A stretch of DNA of 64,000 nucleotides from Vandiemenella viatica (lineage: Eukaryota > Arthropoda > Insecta > Orthoptera > Morabidae). The notes under the pieces were generated by a model. That model searched no databases. It saw nothing but the letters and a program-made list of their open reading frames with translations, and had not been told where the DNA came from. Position 1 is the stretch's first letter. The number at the start of each line of letters is the position of its first letter. Below, in pieces: positions 53,588-64,000 of the stretch. A program made the position numbers and the translations under genes. The stretch covers positions 32,081,088-32,145,087 of the forward strand of contig CM061919.1 of assembly GCA_031002005.1 (NCBI GenBank). The letters are read 5' to 3'.

Positions 53588-55906
53588 CTAGCCCCAAACC
53601 CGTCAAAAATGAAGGGTTTAACGGAGTGTTATGGTAATCGAGTTGCCTAACTAAATATAAGTGTTGTAAAATAATGCTTTTGTAATTTATCGTCCCTTGT
53701 GCTGTTGCAAAATTCTTCAGTAGTCAACTTGGTCCAGGTTGCATTTCAGTCTAACCACAATCGCCGCTAAAGAAGCAAAGCTTCAATCATACGCGAATTA
53801 ATACAGTCCCTGTATTGCATGTCAGTATCATCATGCATCGCGATATGAACTTGATCCCAAACCTTCACAGGTTCTCACATCTTTCTTTCTTATTAGGCCT
53901 ACCTGTGATGAAAATCGATATTTTAACAACTGAGACAGCTTACATCGGCTGAAATAATGACCCCAGTGAAAACGAAGGATGCTAAAAATAAATGTTAACA
54001 AGTTACGCTATACCACGTAATATTTAATTGTGGTTTAGGCCACATGGAACGCGATCAGTCTCGAACTTCTTTCATTCAAACCATTTAATGATTTCCGTAA
54101 ATAAAAAAAAAAACTGATGATTAATATGCCAATTTCAACGAAATACATACTTTTCTTTAAGTGTTCTTAGCAATTGCTTAACTAAATAGAATTGTTATAA
54201 AATGAAATTCAATGTAATTCGTGCCTTGGCGCTGAAACAAAAAGTTTCCGTTTCCATCCGGGTCCAGGTTGCATTTCAACCTAACTACATATACTACTCT
54301 AAACTTGTCGCCAAAAACAATACTTCAGTCTCACGCATATTAATACATGTACTGTATCGCATTTTAGTGGCAATAATACATTGCTATATAAATTTCGTCT
54401 CTAAAGTAATCACTGGGGCTCATAAAGGAATTGTCCTTTTGGTCTGAAAATTATTATACACGTTCGATAGATCATATTGTTTAATGTGTGTAGCGCTTAG
54501 AGCTGTAAAATATATACATACCTTACAAACTTCACTCAGAAAGTGCCGTAACTCTAGCACACGTTCTTTGAGTGATATTATTCGGGAAAATGTTGCTATC
54601 ACAGCCATAAAAAATATAAATATCGAACAAATTACACACACAAAAAAAAAACTACAAAAACTTTGAACCGTTAGCGAATGAAGGAATTTAGTTTTTATAA
54701 TTGGAATGCAACCTGTTGCAAACTGGCGTTTGGTTCTTGTTTTTAAAGCATAATTCGCTAGAAATTTGGGTATATTAAATAATATGGTGACTATAAGATA
54801 AATTGTTTTAAGAAGTGAATTATTATAAATACATACAGTGCAGGAATATTTTCATATTCTGCCAAGAAACGTTGCCAGCGTTTTTACAGCTGTTGCTGTA
54901 GAATGCAGATATTACGATATGAAGTGAAATTACGGTTTTGTGTTGTGTTAATTCGTAATTTTCTTGTTGCTTCACTTCTAACGTAAGTTTTTTTTTGCTT
55001 TCATGCACAATTTTTCTTAAAAGGTATTACCACAGGAACGTATGTGGTAAATTTCAAACGAATAGTACAATTCTTTTGTACCTCGTTCTTATTTTACCAT
55101 AGCCAGTAATATCATCCAACGAACGTGTGCAACAGTTTTCACACCAAAACGACAATTCCTTGATGAGTCCCAGTGATTACGCAACAACCTAAATTTGATA
55201 AAAAAAAAAACTTCAACAAAAAAGAAAGGTATAAAACCAAAAATCTCTAACGTGATTCAGACCGATATTATCACGTTCGAAGAGCTGACATAGTTGCACA
55301 TTGCGGAAATAATAGCCTCTGAAATATTACTCAGTGAAAGCAAAGAAGATTAAAATAAATCTGATAAATTTACACTATGCCACGTAATATTTATTTTATT
55401 TGTAATGTGGTCTGCACAATTCGAGATCAGTGTGCAACTATTTCGGTTCAAACGTTTTAATAACTATAATAGGGCACAGTTTAAATTATTTTGAAAAAAA
55501 ACCTAAAATATTCATGCCGTGCTGTAGCTTCAAATGACAGTTGTAATTCTGACACATGCTAAGTAACAATCTAATCATAGCTTTCGTTAACATTGATGTT
55601 CGAAAATTAAAACTTTTATCTTATTTATCTGTGGCCAAAGATTTTAACGAATACTTTTACATAAAGTGAATATTATGTAAATATAAGCATCAATTGAATG
55701 ATATGTTGATTTAAACGCAGTACATTCTTTTATTTCAGTGTTATCTGAGTTAATTTATTCGCGGATGCTTAGAAATGTTATTAAATAAAGTTCATAACCA
55801 AGAAAAATGGTGTAAAGCGTGACGTCATAGTGCGATATCATAGATTGACGTCATGCCGTGACAAGTAACCTCAGACGTGACACTTGCCTTTTATATTAAT
55901 AGATTA
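53588..55906. repeat. Diverged dispersed repeats
   Basis: GGTCCAGGTTGCATTTCA recurs at 53732 and 54263, 531 bases apart, with similar neighbours (AACTAAATA...GTTGTAAAAT). CCACGTAATATTTA recurs at 54017 and 55379, in longer similar contexts (GAAATAATGxCC, CGATCAGT). The block opens with a hairpin-like ACCCGTCAAAAATGAAGGGT and ends ATATTAATAGATTA. No protein. Confidence 0.45.
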
Positions 55907-56139
55907 ATCATGCTTAAATCCTTTTTTTTTTTTACTCTCTTATTGCAGAATATTATTTTATGTCCACTCCCTATATTATACAAACGTTTAATATGCAACT
56001 GCCTATCCACTTCTACTAAATCTGCACATTTACCTGATAGAATACTGTCCCCCCACTCCCACACTGGGTTTAAATTTTCTACTTGAAACTATAATTCTAC
56101 CAAATTTAAAGAGACTTTGTTGTATTGTTAAATGGTAAC

Positions 56140-56194
<55 letters not shown>

Positions 56195-56571
56195 AACTTA
56201 TTTTTATTTTGGAATTCAGCCCTTAAAGGGAAAATGTATCAATGGTTTTACAATGCATTTTTGTGTCACGAGCCATTTATCTCCATTCATATCTAACTGA
56301 TATAGATAAATCAGGTATCATTTAAAATATTAAGGCATCCGATTTGCTCACATCATATTTTAAGAAATACCTTTCTCTAAATTAAACCCTTAAGGGGAAT
56401 AATATCATCATTTCTAAAACTTTTTTTACCTCGCTTGATACCTAACCGAAATCTATAAATGACATATCGTTTTAAAGAAGGTCTGCTATTAGGTAAAATC
56501 ATAAATTGAGAAATTTTGTTTGAGAATTTGATGCTTAATGTGGTTACACGTATGAGACAGTTCAGAGCCAA
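55907..56571. other. Unassigned, with a TA microsatellite
   Basis: A (TA)n run occupies about 56143-56192. The rest is AT-rich. A minus-strand frame near 56090-55930 (NPVWEWGDSILSGKC) looks faintly LINE-like but cannot be supported. Confidence 0.5.
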
Positions 56572-56816
56572 ATACCGAGCGTGGTGGTTTAACAGTTAGC
56601 GTTCTGGCCTCGTATTCGGGAAGACGGCGTTTCTAATCCCCGTTCGGGCATCCAGATTTGGGTTTTCCATAGTTGCCCCAAATCACTCCTAGCAAATGCC
56701 GGAATGCTTCCTTCAAAAGGCCATGGCCGACTTCCTTCCCATTCCTTGCCCCCCTCCCCATCCTTTCCCCTCTCTAAAGATCTCGCTGTTAAGAGACGTT
56801 AAGGATTAAAAAAACT
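56572..56816 (+). mobile_element. tRNA-derived SINE, full length
   Basis: The head TACCGAGCGTGGTGGTTTAA contains an A-box-like GTGGTTTAACAG, and GTTTCTAATCCCCG is a worn B box. The body ATCCAGATTTGGGTTTTCC continues to GAGACGTTAAGGATTAAAAAA. GAGCCAA at 56565-56571 and 56817-56823 is the target duplication. The head differs from the SINEs at 11962 and 12500, so it is a second family; it closely follows a SINE pattern widespread in insects. Confidence 0.85.
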
Positions 56817-57559
56817 GAGCCAAGTCCCTGATTGCAGCAGCAGATACCACAGAGATGTAAATAAACTTTTTTTATATCTAATAATTAGCTTTTCCGAATT
56901 TTTTTTTGCTGTTACGGAAACATTTTTATTTTTCTATACAATTCCAATGTAAACATTTTATTCGCACAGCAACGCATTTCCTAGAGATGTTGATATGCTG
57001 TGTGCATTTTGTTCAGGTTTGTTGTATTCTGTTAAAGTCAGTGACAGTTTGTCGTACAAACAATGTTTTAAATATTCCTCACTGTTTCGCAATATGTTTT
57101 GATGCCTACACCAAACAAATAAATATTTGCTAAAAAAAGTGCAGTTCTATTTTACATTATATTACAAGCATTCAACCTCACTATTTATCGTATTTTACTA
57201 GCGTAATTTTTGCACGCTTCGCTAGTAATACTAAAAACGCCATATCACAGGTATAGTGTATGACACATCAAAATCTTTATTTGTTATCAACTATCCACAC
57301 AAAGTGGCATTCAAAGTAATACAAACTAAAACTCGATGGAAAACCAAATGTCATGTTACGACGCCACATGAAATAAAGGAGGCTGAGGTGCTAAGACACT
57401 AAACCAGTGTTTGTCTGACTAGATTAATAAGACTGGCTAATATACAGTTATTTATTTATCTTATGGTCATACACATAATCAATAATACAATTATATACAA
57501 TTGTTTCACACTAATAAAATGTAACAATAAATTATAGTTAAAATTCAAAATAGACATAG
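56817..57559. other. Unassigned AT-rich interval
   Basis: No coding signal or repeat end. A CACGCTTCGCTAGT phrase at about 57214 resembles the end style of other dispersed repeats. Confidence 0.4.
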
Positions 57560-60110
57560 TGTAGACAATGTAAAGCTTCATCTGAAATATCTATAAAGTT
57601 TTTCGGTGCTCCTCTGAAGGCTCGAAGTGGGAAATCCAAGGTCACGTGACGGATGGAATTTCCTCCTCACCACAGTCGCCATTCCCCGTGTGTAAAGAGG
57701 TGAAGTAGATCTGCCATCGCCAGACCTAACTCTGTTGAGAGCTGCCCAGTTCTTGCAGGGAAGGTCGAGTCCTTTTAGTGCCTGTTGATTGTCAAACAGG
57801 GAGTGCCATTCTGGTGGGGCCGAGGATATCCACTCCAATCTCCATACTTCTCTCCCGTTAAATTTGTCAGGTATATTCTGTTCTGCATTTTTTATCTTTG
57901 GACTTGTAGATTTAAGTCTCTGGAATTGGGCTTCCATGTCATCGTGGATGGGGGGATGACAGATTTTATTATATTGGGCAAATAGGCGATTACGTCGACT
58001 TATCGTTGACTGTTCGATGTTACAAAAAACCAGTACAGTGGAGTGGACTTGATACATTCACTAATTACAGTATATGCATTGTCTGGTTCAAGACTATGTC
58101 GATCTTTTTGGTGTAGGTGCTATTCATCCAGACAGATGAGCAGTACTCAGTTGCAGAATACACAAGACTCAGTGCTGAGGTTCAAAGTGTGAAGGCTGAT
58201 GCTCCCCAAGTGTTGCCAGTTAACTTCTGCAGAATATTATTTCTAGTTCTTAGTTTTTCTGCTAGGTTGTTTAGAAGTTGTACGACAAAGTGCCATCCAT
58301 TACGACTCCCAAATAATTCGGAAAGGGTTTGTGTCAGAGGGGAGTACCATCAAGAAGAACGTGAAGTGAGATATTCGCTGTGCCCGACTGTTAAGATGGA
58401 AGACACTAGTTTCCGTCTTGCCATAACTGGGTACGAGACGCCATTTCTTAAAATAGTTGCACAGGATTTTGAGATTTGCTGTTAAACTATTTTCAGTTTG
58501 CTGAATGTTATGATTTTGTTGTACCAGTACCAAATCTCAGCCTAAGAGTATTGTCTGGATTCTGTTTGAGGAATGTCCAAAATATATACCTTAAAAAGAA
58601 GTGGAGCAAGAACTGAGCCTTGAGGCAGACCAGTATTAACTCTTCTTACTTTGTTTATCTTATTGTCTGAAAACCTGGAATGTTCGGTTAGATAGCATGG
58701 TATTGATCAGACAAGTGATTTTTTTACACTTCGGGATGTTCAGCAGTTTGTATACTACGCCCTCTTGCCACACCGCATCATAGGCTGCGGTAAGGTCAAC
58801 AAATACTGCACCAGTCTTCAATCGTCTGCTTCTATGTGGGTTGCCAAGGCCAGGACCTGATCCTCGCAGTTTCTTGCATGTTTAAAACTTGCCTGTTCAA
58901 CCAGGAAGTTTTCAATTGGACTCATTCTATTGTAGATGATCCTTTCAAATAACTTGTAAGTAGTACCTAGCAGTGAAATAGGTCTAAAATTCTTTGGAAC
59001 TTTAGAGCTTTTTCCAGACTTCAGAATGGCTACGAGTTTTACCCGTTAAAATTCTGTAGTATGTTAGTAAAGAAGCGGGGCAACGATTTTTTGGTATTTT
59101 TCCACAGTGGGTGAGGAACTCCGGGAGAACTTCGTCAAAACCTGAAGCCTTTTCATTCTTCATTTCTTTGATCGCCCTTGCCACCTCTATATCGGTGACA
59201 GGGGATAAGAGTGTTATAGGGGCAGAGTACATTGTTTATAGATAAGATAATTGTTTTTTCACTTTATAGAAAACACTATCCGGCGGCACACCCGTGAAGA
59301 CTTCATTTCAAACATACGCCGGGAAAGTCTCCGTTCTTACACGATCTTTATCGTCGCTCACTCTCGACATGTTGGCAGGTCGGTTTGCTATTTAGTCTGG
59401 AGTGATCTGTTACTTTGTTTGATGGTTATATGGGGTTCCACCTAGCTTTTTAAGGAGTCTCCACGCTTTCTGGCTGGATTTCTTGAAATTCAAGGCTTGG
59501 ACCGTGTCATTCCATTTGAGTTTACGGGTACTGCAAAGATTCTGCAGCAGTTCGTTGGCTGCTTCTGTACCCCCGTTCAGTTTTAAATCATTATATAGCA
59601 TTTCACATGTTTCGTTACAGCCCGGGATATATTCTTTTCTAAGGCCTCTAGGAATAGACTTCTTATTTGCTATCGTTACCCTGACGAATTTATTGTAATT
59701 TTTTGCTAATGGAGGTATGCATCTTAGGTTTTTATCCAGTTTACCGACAAATTCTTCCCACTTTGCTTCCCCAAAGTTCTATCTAGGTAAAGGCGAGAAT
59801 CTAATTATGGGAATTGTTAGACAAACATTTACCAAAATTGGTCGGTATTGATTATGTGGAAAAGCTTGTAGGGCTCGTTGATAGATGATGGCTTTGATCG
59901 TGACCTGAGACAAAACACAGAACTGGGTTGGATTCGGTGTTCCATCTTAATGATTTAAAAGTACTTGCGTCTTTCGGGTTAAAAACAAAGTTAAAGTTAT
60001 TTGCTACAGCCCATTCCCCTGTCTGATTCCATTCTGGTTGTTTTCTTCCGATCTGTGTCATGGTTGTTGAAGTAGCCAATTGTGACATATGTTCATTCCC
60101 TGATGCACCA
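57560..60110 (-). pseudogene. Decayed LINE: endonuclease end, reverse transcriptase and C-terminus
   Basis: On the minus strand: the endonuclease end with ANNFNFVFNPKDASTFKSLR and NPVLCFVSGHD (59,980-59,880), a finger motif IKEMKNEKASGFDEVLPEFL (59,180-59,110), a palm/thumb piece NYFKKWRLVPSYGKTETSVF (about 58450-58390), and the tail LPCKNWAALNRVRSGDGRST (57,760-57,700). The order is correct and the frame changes repeatedly. The WxxLNRxRxGxGR tail and AxGFDxxxPEFL finger belong to a LINE type common in arthropods and other invertebrates. The YADD box is not recognisable. 5'-truncated in the endonuclease. Confidence 0.75.
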
Positions 60111-61216
60111 CTTTTCTAAGTATATGTTAACAAATGGTTGTTTTCAATATGTAGATTAATTATTGTACAGAGACACCAATGAATTTTGTATATTTTTGTT
60201 GTATAATTAAATGTATCGAGTTTCCACAAACGGTATATTGTATGTAATTGGGGTAGTATTAATATCTAAGTTTAAGAATTATTAATAGGATCTTTTTTTT
60301 TTTAATGTGTAAGGAACTTCATATGCGATTAAAGGTCGTAGTAACGCAAATTCGTTTAGAGTACTAATTTAAAAAAATAAGAAATTAGCACACTATTGAC
60401 TCAGTTGTAATATTATATATTCTCACCAGCACGTAATGGCTGTGCTTTTGATGGTATGAAAAAATCTGCATTTATCGATGTGTTACGAGGCTGTTTATCA
60501 GGGCTAGGTCTCAAAGAACACGCCTTTCCTCGTTGTAGTGTGTGGAATTCTGAGGAAAGCATACTAAGTGAGGGCAGATATTTCACCGTTGGACGTTCAT
60601 CCTTCCAGTACGTATAACTAGCGTACGAAAAAAGGATCCAACCGACTCACAAATAAATAAGGTACAAAACTATTTAAAAGAGGTGAGGATGTTGCATGTG
60701 GCGACACTGCCAGAATTATGCTGGAATCTTCTGATGTGATGCAGTTAGTTACGGTTGAGAAGATTCTATGAAACAGTATACAGGATTGCATATGTCAATT
60801 ACTGGGATAATGGAAAACGGAGGTAAACGGAACATCTGATACGACAACGTGGGTACGTAGCAGACGAACGACTGGAGTGACTCAGGGGGCAAGTACTAAT
60901 TTTTTCCTTTGCTTTTGGTCTGGTGGTCTACGTGTGACTACTAGAAGAATTGACAGTTAATATTTACAGTCGATTAATAATTAGTTTTGCTATACAGAAA
61001 GTAAAAGACAGAAACTGAAAATATTTTACAATTATTGAGTACAATTTTGATTAAGAAGCAGAGAGTTTTGTGGATTCAAACTTAATCAAAGTCAAATTGT
61101 AATTGAACAAGCAATAGAGTATTGTAAAAGAATTCCAGTAAAATATCTGATGTAGAATTAAGCGTCTGTGGAAATTTCGATATTTAAAAAAAAAAAGAGA
61201 AATAAAAGAAAGATAT
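60111..61216. other. Unassigned AT-rich interval
   Basis: No convincing coding signal on either strand. A T-run lies at 60293-60303. Confidence 0.4.
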
Positions 61217-61566
61217 TGTCACGTAGCAAACCACAATCAGAGTCCTTGGGTGTAGCGGGGTTGTTGATGAACACACTTTAACGCAACGAAGCTTTATTAA
61301 ACAGATCCTACAGTACAGGAGCACGGTGCGAACTGACTCTGGCTAGAAAGGAGTATCGCTTATATAGTAATGAAGAACAGTCTAGAACACTAACAATAGT
61401 TACAACAAGAACATTCCAGAACAGTTTACGCAAAGTTAAGAAATTAAAATTTTACAGGACTCGTTGGATTCGAACCCACTACCTATAGTCCCACAGTATC
61501 TTAACTTAACCACTTCACTACAACAGTCTTTCCTTCTTAATGGTCTGATCCTCTTGATTTGCCACA
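61217..61566 (-). repeat. 3' LTR of a second Gypsy element
   Basis: In element orientation it starts TGTGGCAAATC and ends CGTGACA. A polypurine tract AAGGAGGGGGCAA lies immediately upstream (61567-61579). The LTR has a TATATAA-like box (plus TTATATAG at 61356) and AATAAA-like signal (plus TTTATTAAA at 61292). The matching 5' LTR is outside the window. Confidence 0.75.
61455..61528 (-). other. tRNA-like sequence inside the LTR
   Basis: A 74-base stretch reads GACTGTTG at one end and CAACGAGTC at the other, which pair imperfectly. It has an A-box-like TAGTGAAGTGG and a perfect B box GGTTCGAATCC. The anticodon arm does not fold properly, so it is not a normal tRNA gene. It could be a captured tRNA or SINE head. 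Confidence 0.6.
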
Positions 61567-61599
61567 TTGCCCCCTCCTTAAGGGAACAGCGTCCCGAAG

Positions 61600-64000
61600 T
61601 TACGTTTCCCTGGTCATGGAGCGAGTCGTAGGTCCCGCGCGCCTTGGTTCCTGATGGGCGGTGACGTCCCTAGTCGTCGACATCTTCGAGCCCGGACGAG
61701 ACCCACAGCTTTTGTGGCCCTTTGGTTTATTGAAGAATGACGTGTCTTCAAGTTCATTCTGGTTCGATGGGTCCATGTAAGGCTTCAGTCGAAGCACGTG
61801 AACTGTGTCTCTGACCTTCCGTCGTTTCGAGTGTGGATCGAAATCCTCGACTTCATAAGTGACATTAGAAAACCTTCGTACGATCCTGTATGGTCCAAAG
61901 TAACGTCTGAGGACCTTCTCGGATAGGCCAACCTTACGGACGGGAGTAAATATCCAGACGAGATCGCCAGGTTGGTACGAAACAGAACGGTGACTCGCAT
62001 CATACCACCGGCGGTCATTCTCTTGAGCCTGCAGTTTGAGGAGCTGAGCTAACTGCCGACTCTCCTTAGCTCTTGTTACTAATTTGGCGATGTAATCTTC
62101 GTCCACGTCGTCAGGATGAAACGGGAACACAGTGTCCATGGTCGTTGTAGCTTCACGTTCGTGTACCAGGAAGAATGTGTCTTGTTTGCAGGCGAACGTT
62201 ACAAAAGGCAGCACCTCATCGCAGTTGGTTTGCTCGACACTCACGAACATGGAGAGCATGTCAGCCAGTGTTTCTTTGAAACGTTCTGAAAGCCCAGTAG
62301 CAGTCGTCATTTGATGTGTAATGTTACATCGACGGTTGTTTTCGGTCACAAGTCTCGACTGAAAAACCTTTCGTCGATCCGTGATCACTGAACTTGGGGC
62401 CCCATGTTTAATAAAATGTCCTCCACGATGAATTTCGCAACCTCAGAGGCTTCAGCTGTTTTCAAAGGTTTTGTAATGGCATACCGGCACAGATAATCAG
62501 TACAAACAAAAATCCACTTATTACCACTAGTAGACGTCGGGAATCGTCCGAGCAAGTCAAACCAGACACGCTGGAAAGGCGTTCCTGCAGGCGAAATTGG
62601 TATAAGCCGTCCAGGTGGTTTCTGAGGAACTGTCTTCCTTCTATGGCATTCTCGACAGTGCGAAACATAGTGACGAACACTTCTAAATAATCTTGGCCAG
62701 AAAAATCTCTTCCGGATTCTGTCATAAGTCTTAATAACCCAAAATGGTCCGCTGTAGGCGCGTCGTGGAAATGTTGAAGAATTTCGAAGCGCATGTGCTT
62801 GGGAATCACTGGAAGCCATCTCCATCTAAACAGGTCAAAGTTTTTCTTGTAAAGCACCTCATTTATCGTCTTAAATTCTCCATTCACATCCTCTGAGCGA
62901 TCTAAGGCAAGTTTAATTTGCAACAATTTGGCGTCCTTCTTTTGTTCCTCAGAGAAATCGTGATGAGTAGCGAGACAGTCATTACTCTCTTCATTCTCTT
63001 GCTGTTCCTCCACTGGATTCCTTGAGAGACAGTCGGCATCCCGGTGCTTCCTTCCACTTTTGTAGACTATACTAATGTCGTATTCTTGAAGACATAGTGC
63101 CCAACTGGCAAGTCGTCCTGATGGGTCCTTAAGGCCTATTAACCAGCAAAGTGAATGATGATCTGTTACAACTGTAAATGGTCATCCAAAGTGATATGGT
63201 CGGAATTTGCAGACATCCCATATGGCAGCAAGACATTCACGTTTTGTTGTTGAATAGTTTCTATCGGCTTTGTTGATTATCCTGGAGGCATAAGCTATTA
63301 CCTTCTTTTTCCCATCCTGAATCTGTACTAAGACAGCGCCAATTCCATAACCACTAGCGTCTGTATGCAGCTTAGAAGGCGCTTTCTCATCACACAGGCC
63401 AAGCACAGGGTCAGTCGTCAGAGCCTTTTGTAAATATTGAATGATTCTTGTTGAGATCTACCCCAGAGAAATGTAGCACCCCTTTTTAGCAATTCTTGGA
63501 GCGGCCTGGCTTTCATACAAAAGTCTTTTATAAAAGGTCGATAGTAAGAACATAGGCCAAGAAAGCTCCTCACGTCGCTGGTATTCTTAGGAACAGGAAA
63601 TCCCGTTATAGACCTCACCTTGTCTGGATCCGGCCGCACACCCTCGCTTGACACAAGATACCCAAGTATTTTTATTTCTTTTGCTCCGAAAAGACACTTT
63701 CCTGGGTTAAGTTGTAAGCCACTTTGTTTCAGGCACATAAGAACAGCTCTCAGTCTTTTCACGTGTTCATCGAAGGTTTCGGAGAACACTATAACATCGT
63801 CTAAATAACAGAGACACATCGTCCACTTCAGAAGACGTAAAAGATTATCCATCATACGTTCGAATGTTGCTGGCGCATTACACAAACCAAATGGCATTAC
63901 ATTGAATTCATACAGGCCATCGGGGGTAATTAATGCAGTTTTCTCTCGGTCGCTTTCGTCTACCTCTATCTGCCAGCATAGGACCATAGTCGAGAAAAAC
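61600..64000 (-). pseudogene. Gypsy pol: reverse transcriptase, RNase H, integrase (5' end outside window)
   Basis: The reverse transcriptase (63987-63418) has EFNVMPFGLCNAPATFERMM and MCLCYLDDVIVF. RNase H (63406-63182) has DASGYGIGAVLV and STTKRECLAAIW. The integrase zinc finger has HCRECHRRK (about 62650), the core has VWFDLLGRFPTS and VCTDYLCRY, then VITDRRKVFQSR (near 62380) and GLSERFKETLADM. The C-terminal domain has GDLVWIFTPVRKVGLSEKVL and RRYFGPYRIV, and the protein ends SMTRET at 61600. Frame changes at 63418, about 63180-63010, 62825 and 62385 show decay. Gag and protease lie outside the window. A Gypsy lineage different from the CsRn1-like copy. Confidence 0.85.

Noticed and set aside
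61455..61528. A functional tRNA gene
   Set aside because: The B box is good, but the anticodon arm does not fold and the acceptor stem is imperfect; it sits within an LTR.

Overview
The window reads as gene-poor, repeat-dominated DNA from an arthropod nuclear genome, most likely an insect; I cannot name the species. The evidence is the density of animal-type transposable elements (several APE-type LINEs, Gypsy LTR elements, hAT, Tc1, P/THAP and Polinton-like remnants), tRNA-derived SINEs with poly(A/T) tails, GT-AG-like exon borders and AT-rich spacers. I found no intact host gene. One assembly gap of 1000 N lies at 21305-22304.

Layout. 1-600: 5' part of a minus-strand LINE that runs off the left edge. 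1286-9246: a P-element-type (THAP) transposase remnant on the plus strand, split by a 6.3 kb foldback-like element (2224-8493, 8-bp target duplication), which itself carries a Jockey-like LINE (3107-7675). 11482-17927: a CsRn1-like Gypsy element on the minus strand with both LTRs and a tRNA-Trp primer site; its left LTR holds a hAT element, which holds two SINEs. 18028-21200: a second Jockey-like LINE that has lost its reverse transcriptase half. 22892-33000: remnants of a Polinton/Maverick-type DNA polymerase B gene on the minus strand, interrupted by a CR1/L2-type LINE (24534-28748) with a clean 8-bp duplication.

33698-50450 is one short LINE fragment blown apart by successive insertions: a palindromic element with two hammerhead-ribozyme motifs (33908-34868), a 12.5 kb hAT-like element (35008-47558) stuffed with two LINEs, a hAT MITE and a Tc1 element, a second hAT element (47898-49785), and a MITE (50018-50234). 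51498-52080 holds a Pif1-type helicase remnant. 52294-55906 is diverged repeat DNA. 56572-56816 is a full tRNA-derived SINE, 57560-60110 a decayed LINE, and 61217-64000 the 3' half of another Gypsy element running off the right edge.

The window is a record of who jumped into whom; the parts do not form a pathway. The most interesting items are: (1) two consecutive hairpins in the 5' leaders of three different LINEs, where the stems differ in sequence yet stay paired and the loop is conserved; (2) the palindromic element carrying inverted hammerhead motifs; (3) a CR1-type LINE whose 3' UTR is about 80% identical to the body of a SINE elsewhere in the window; (4) three tandem copies of a 48-base exon-like segment upstream of the polymerase B remnant.
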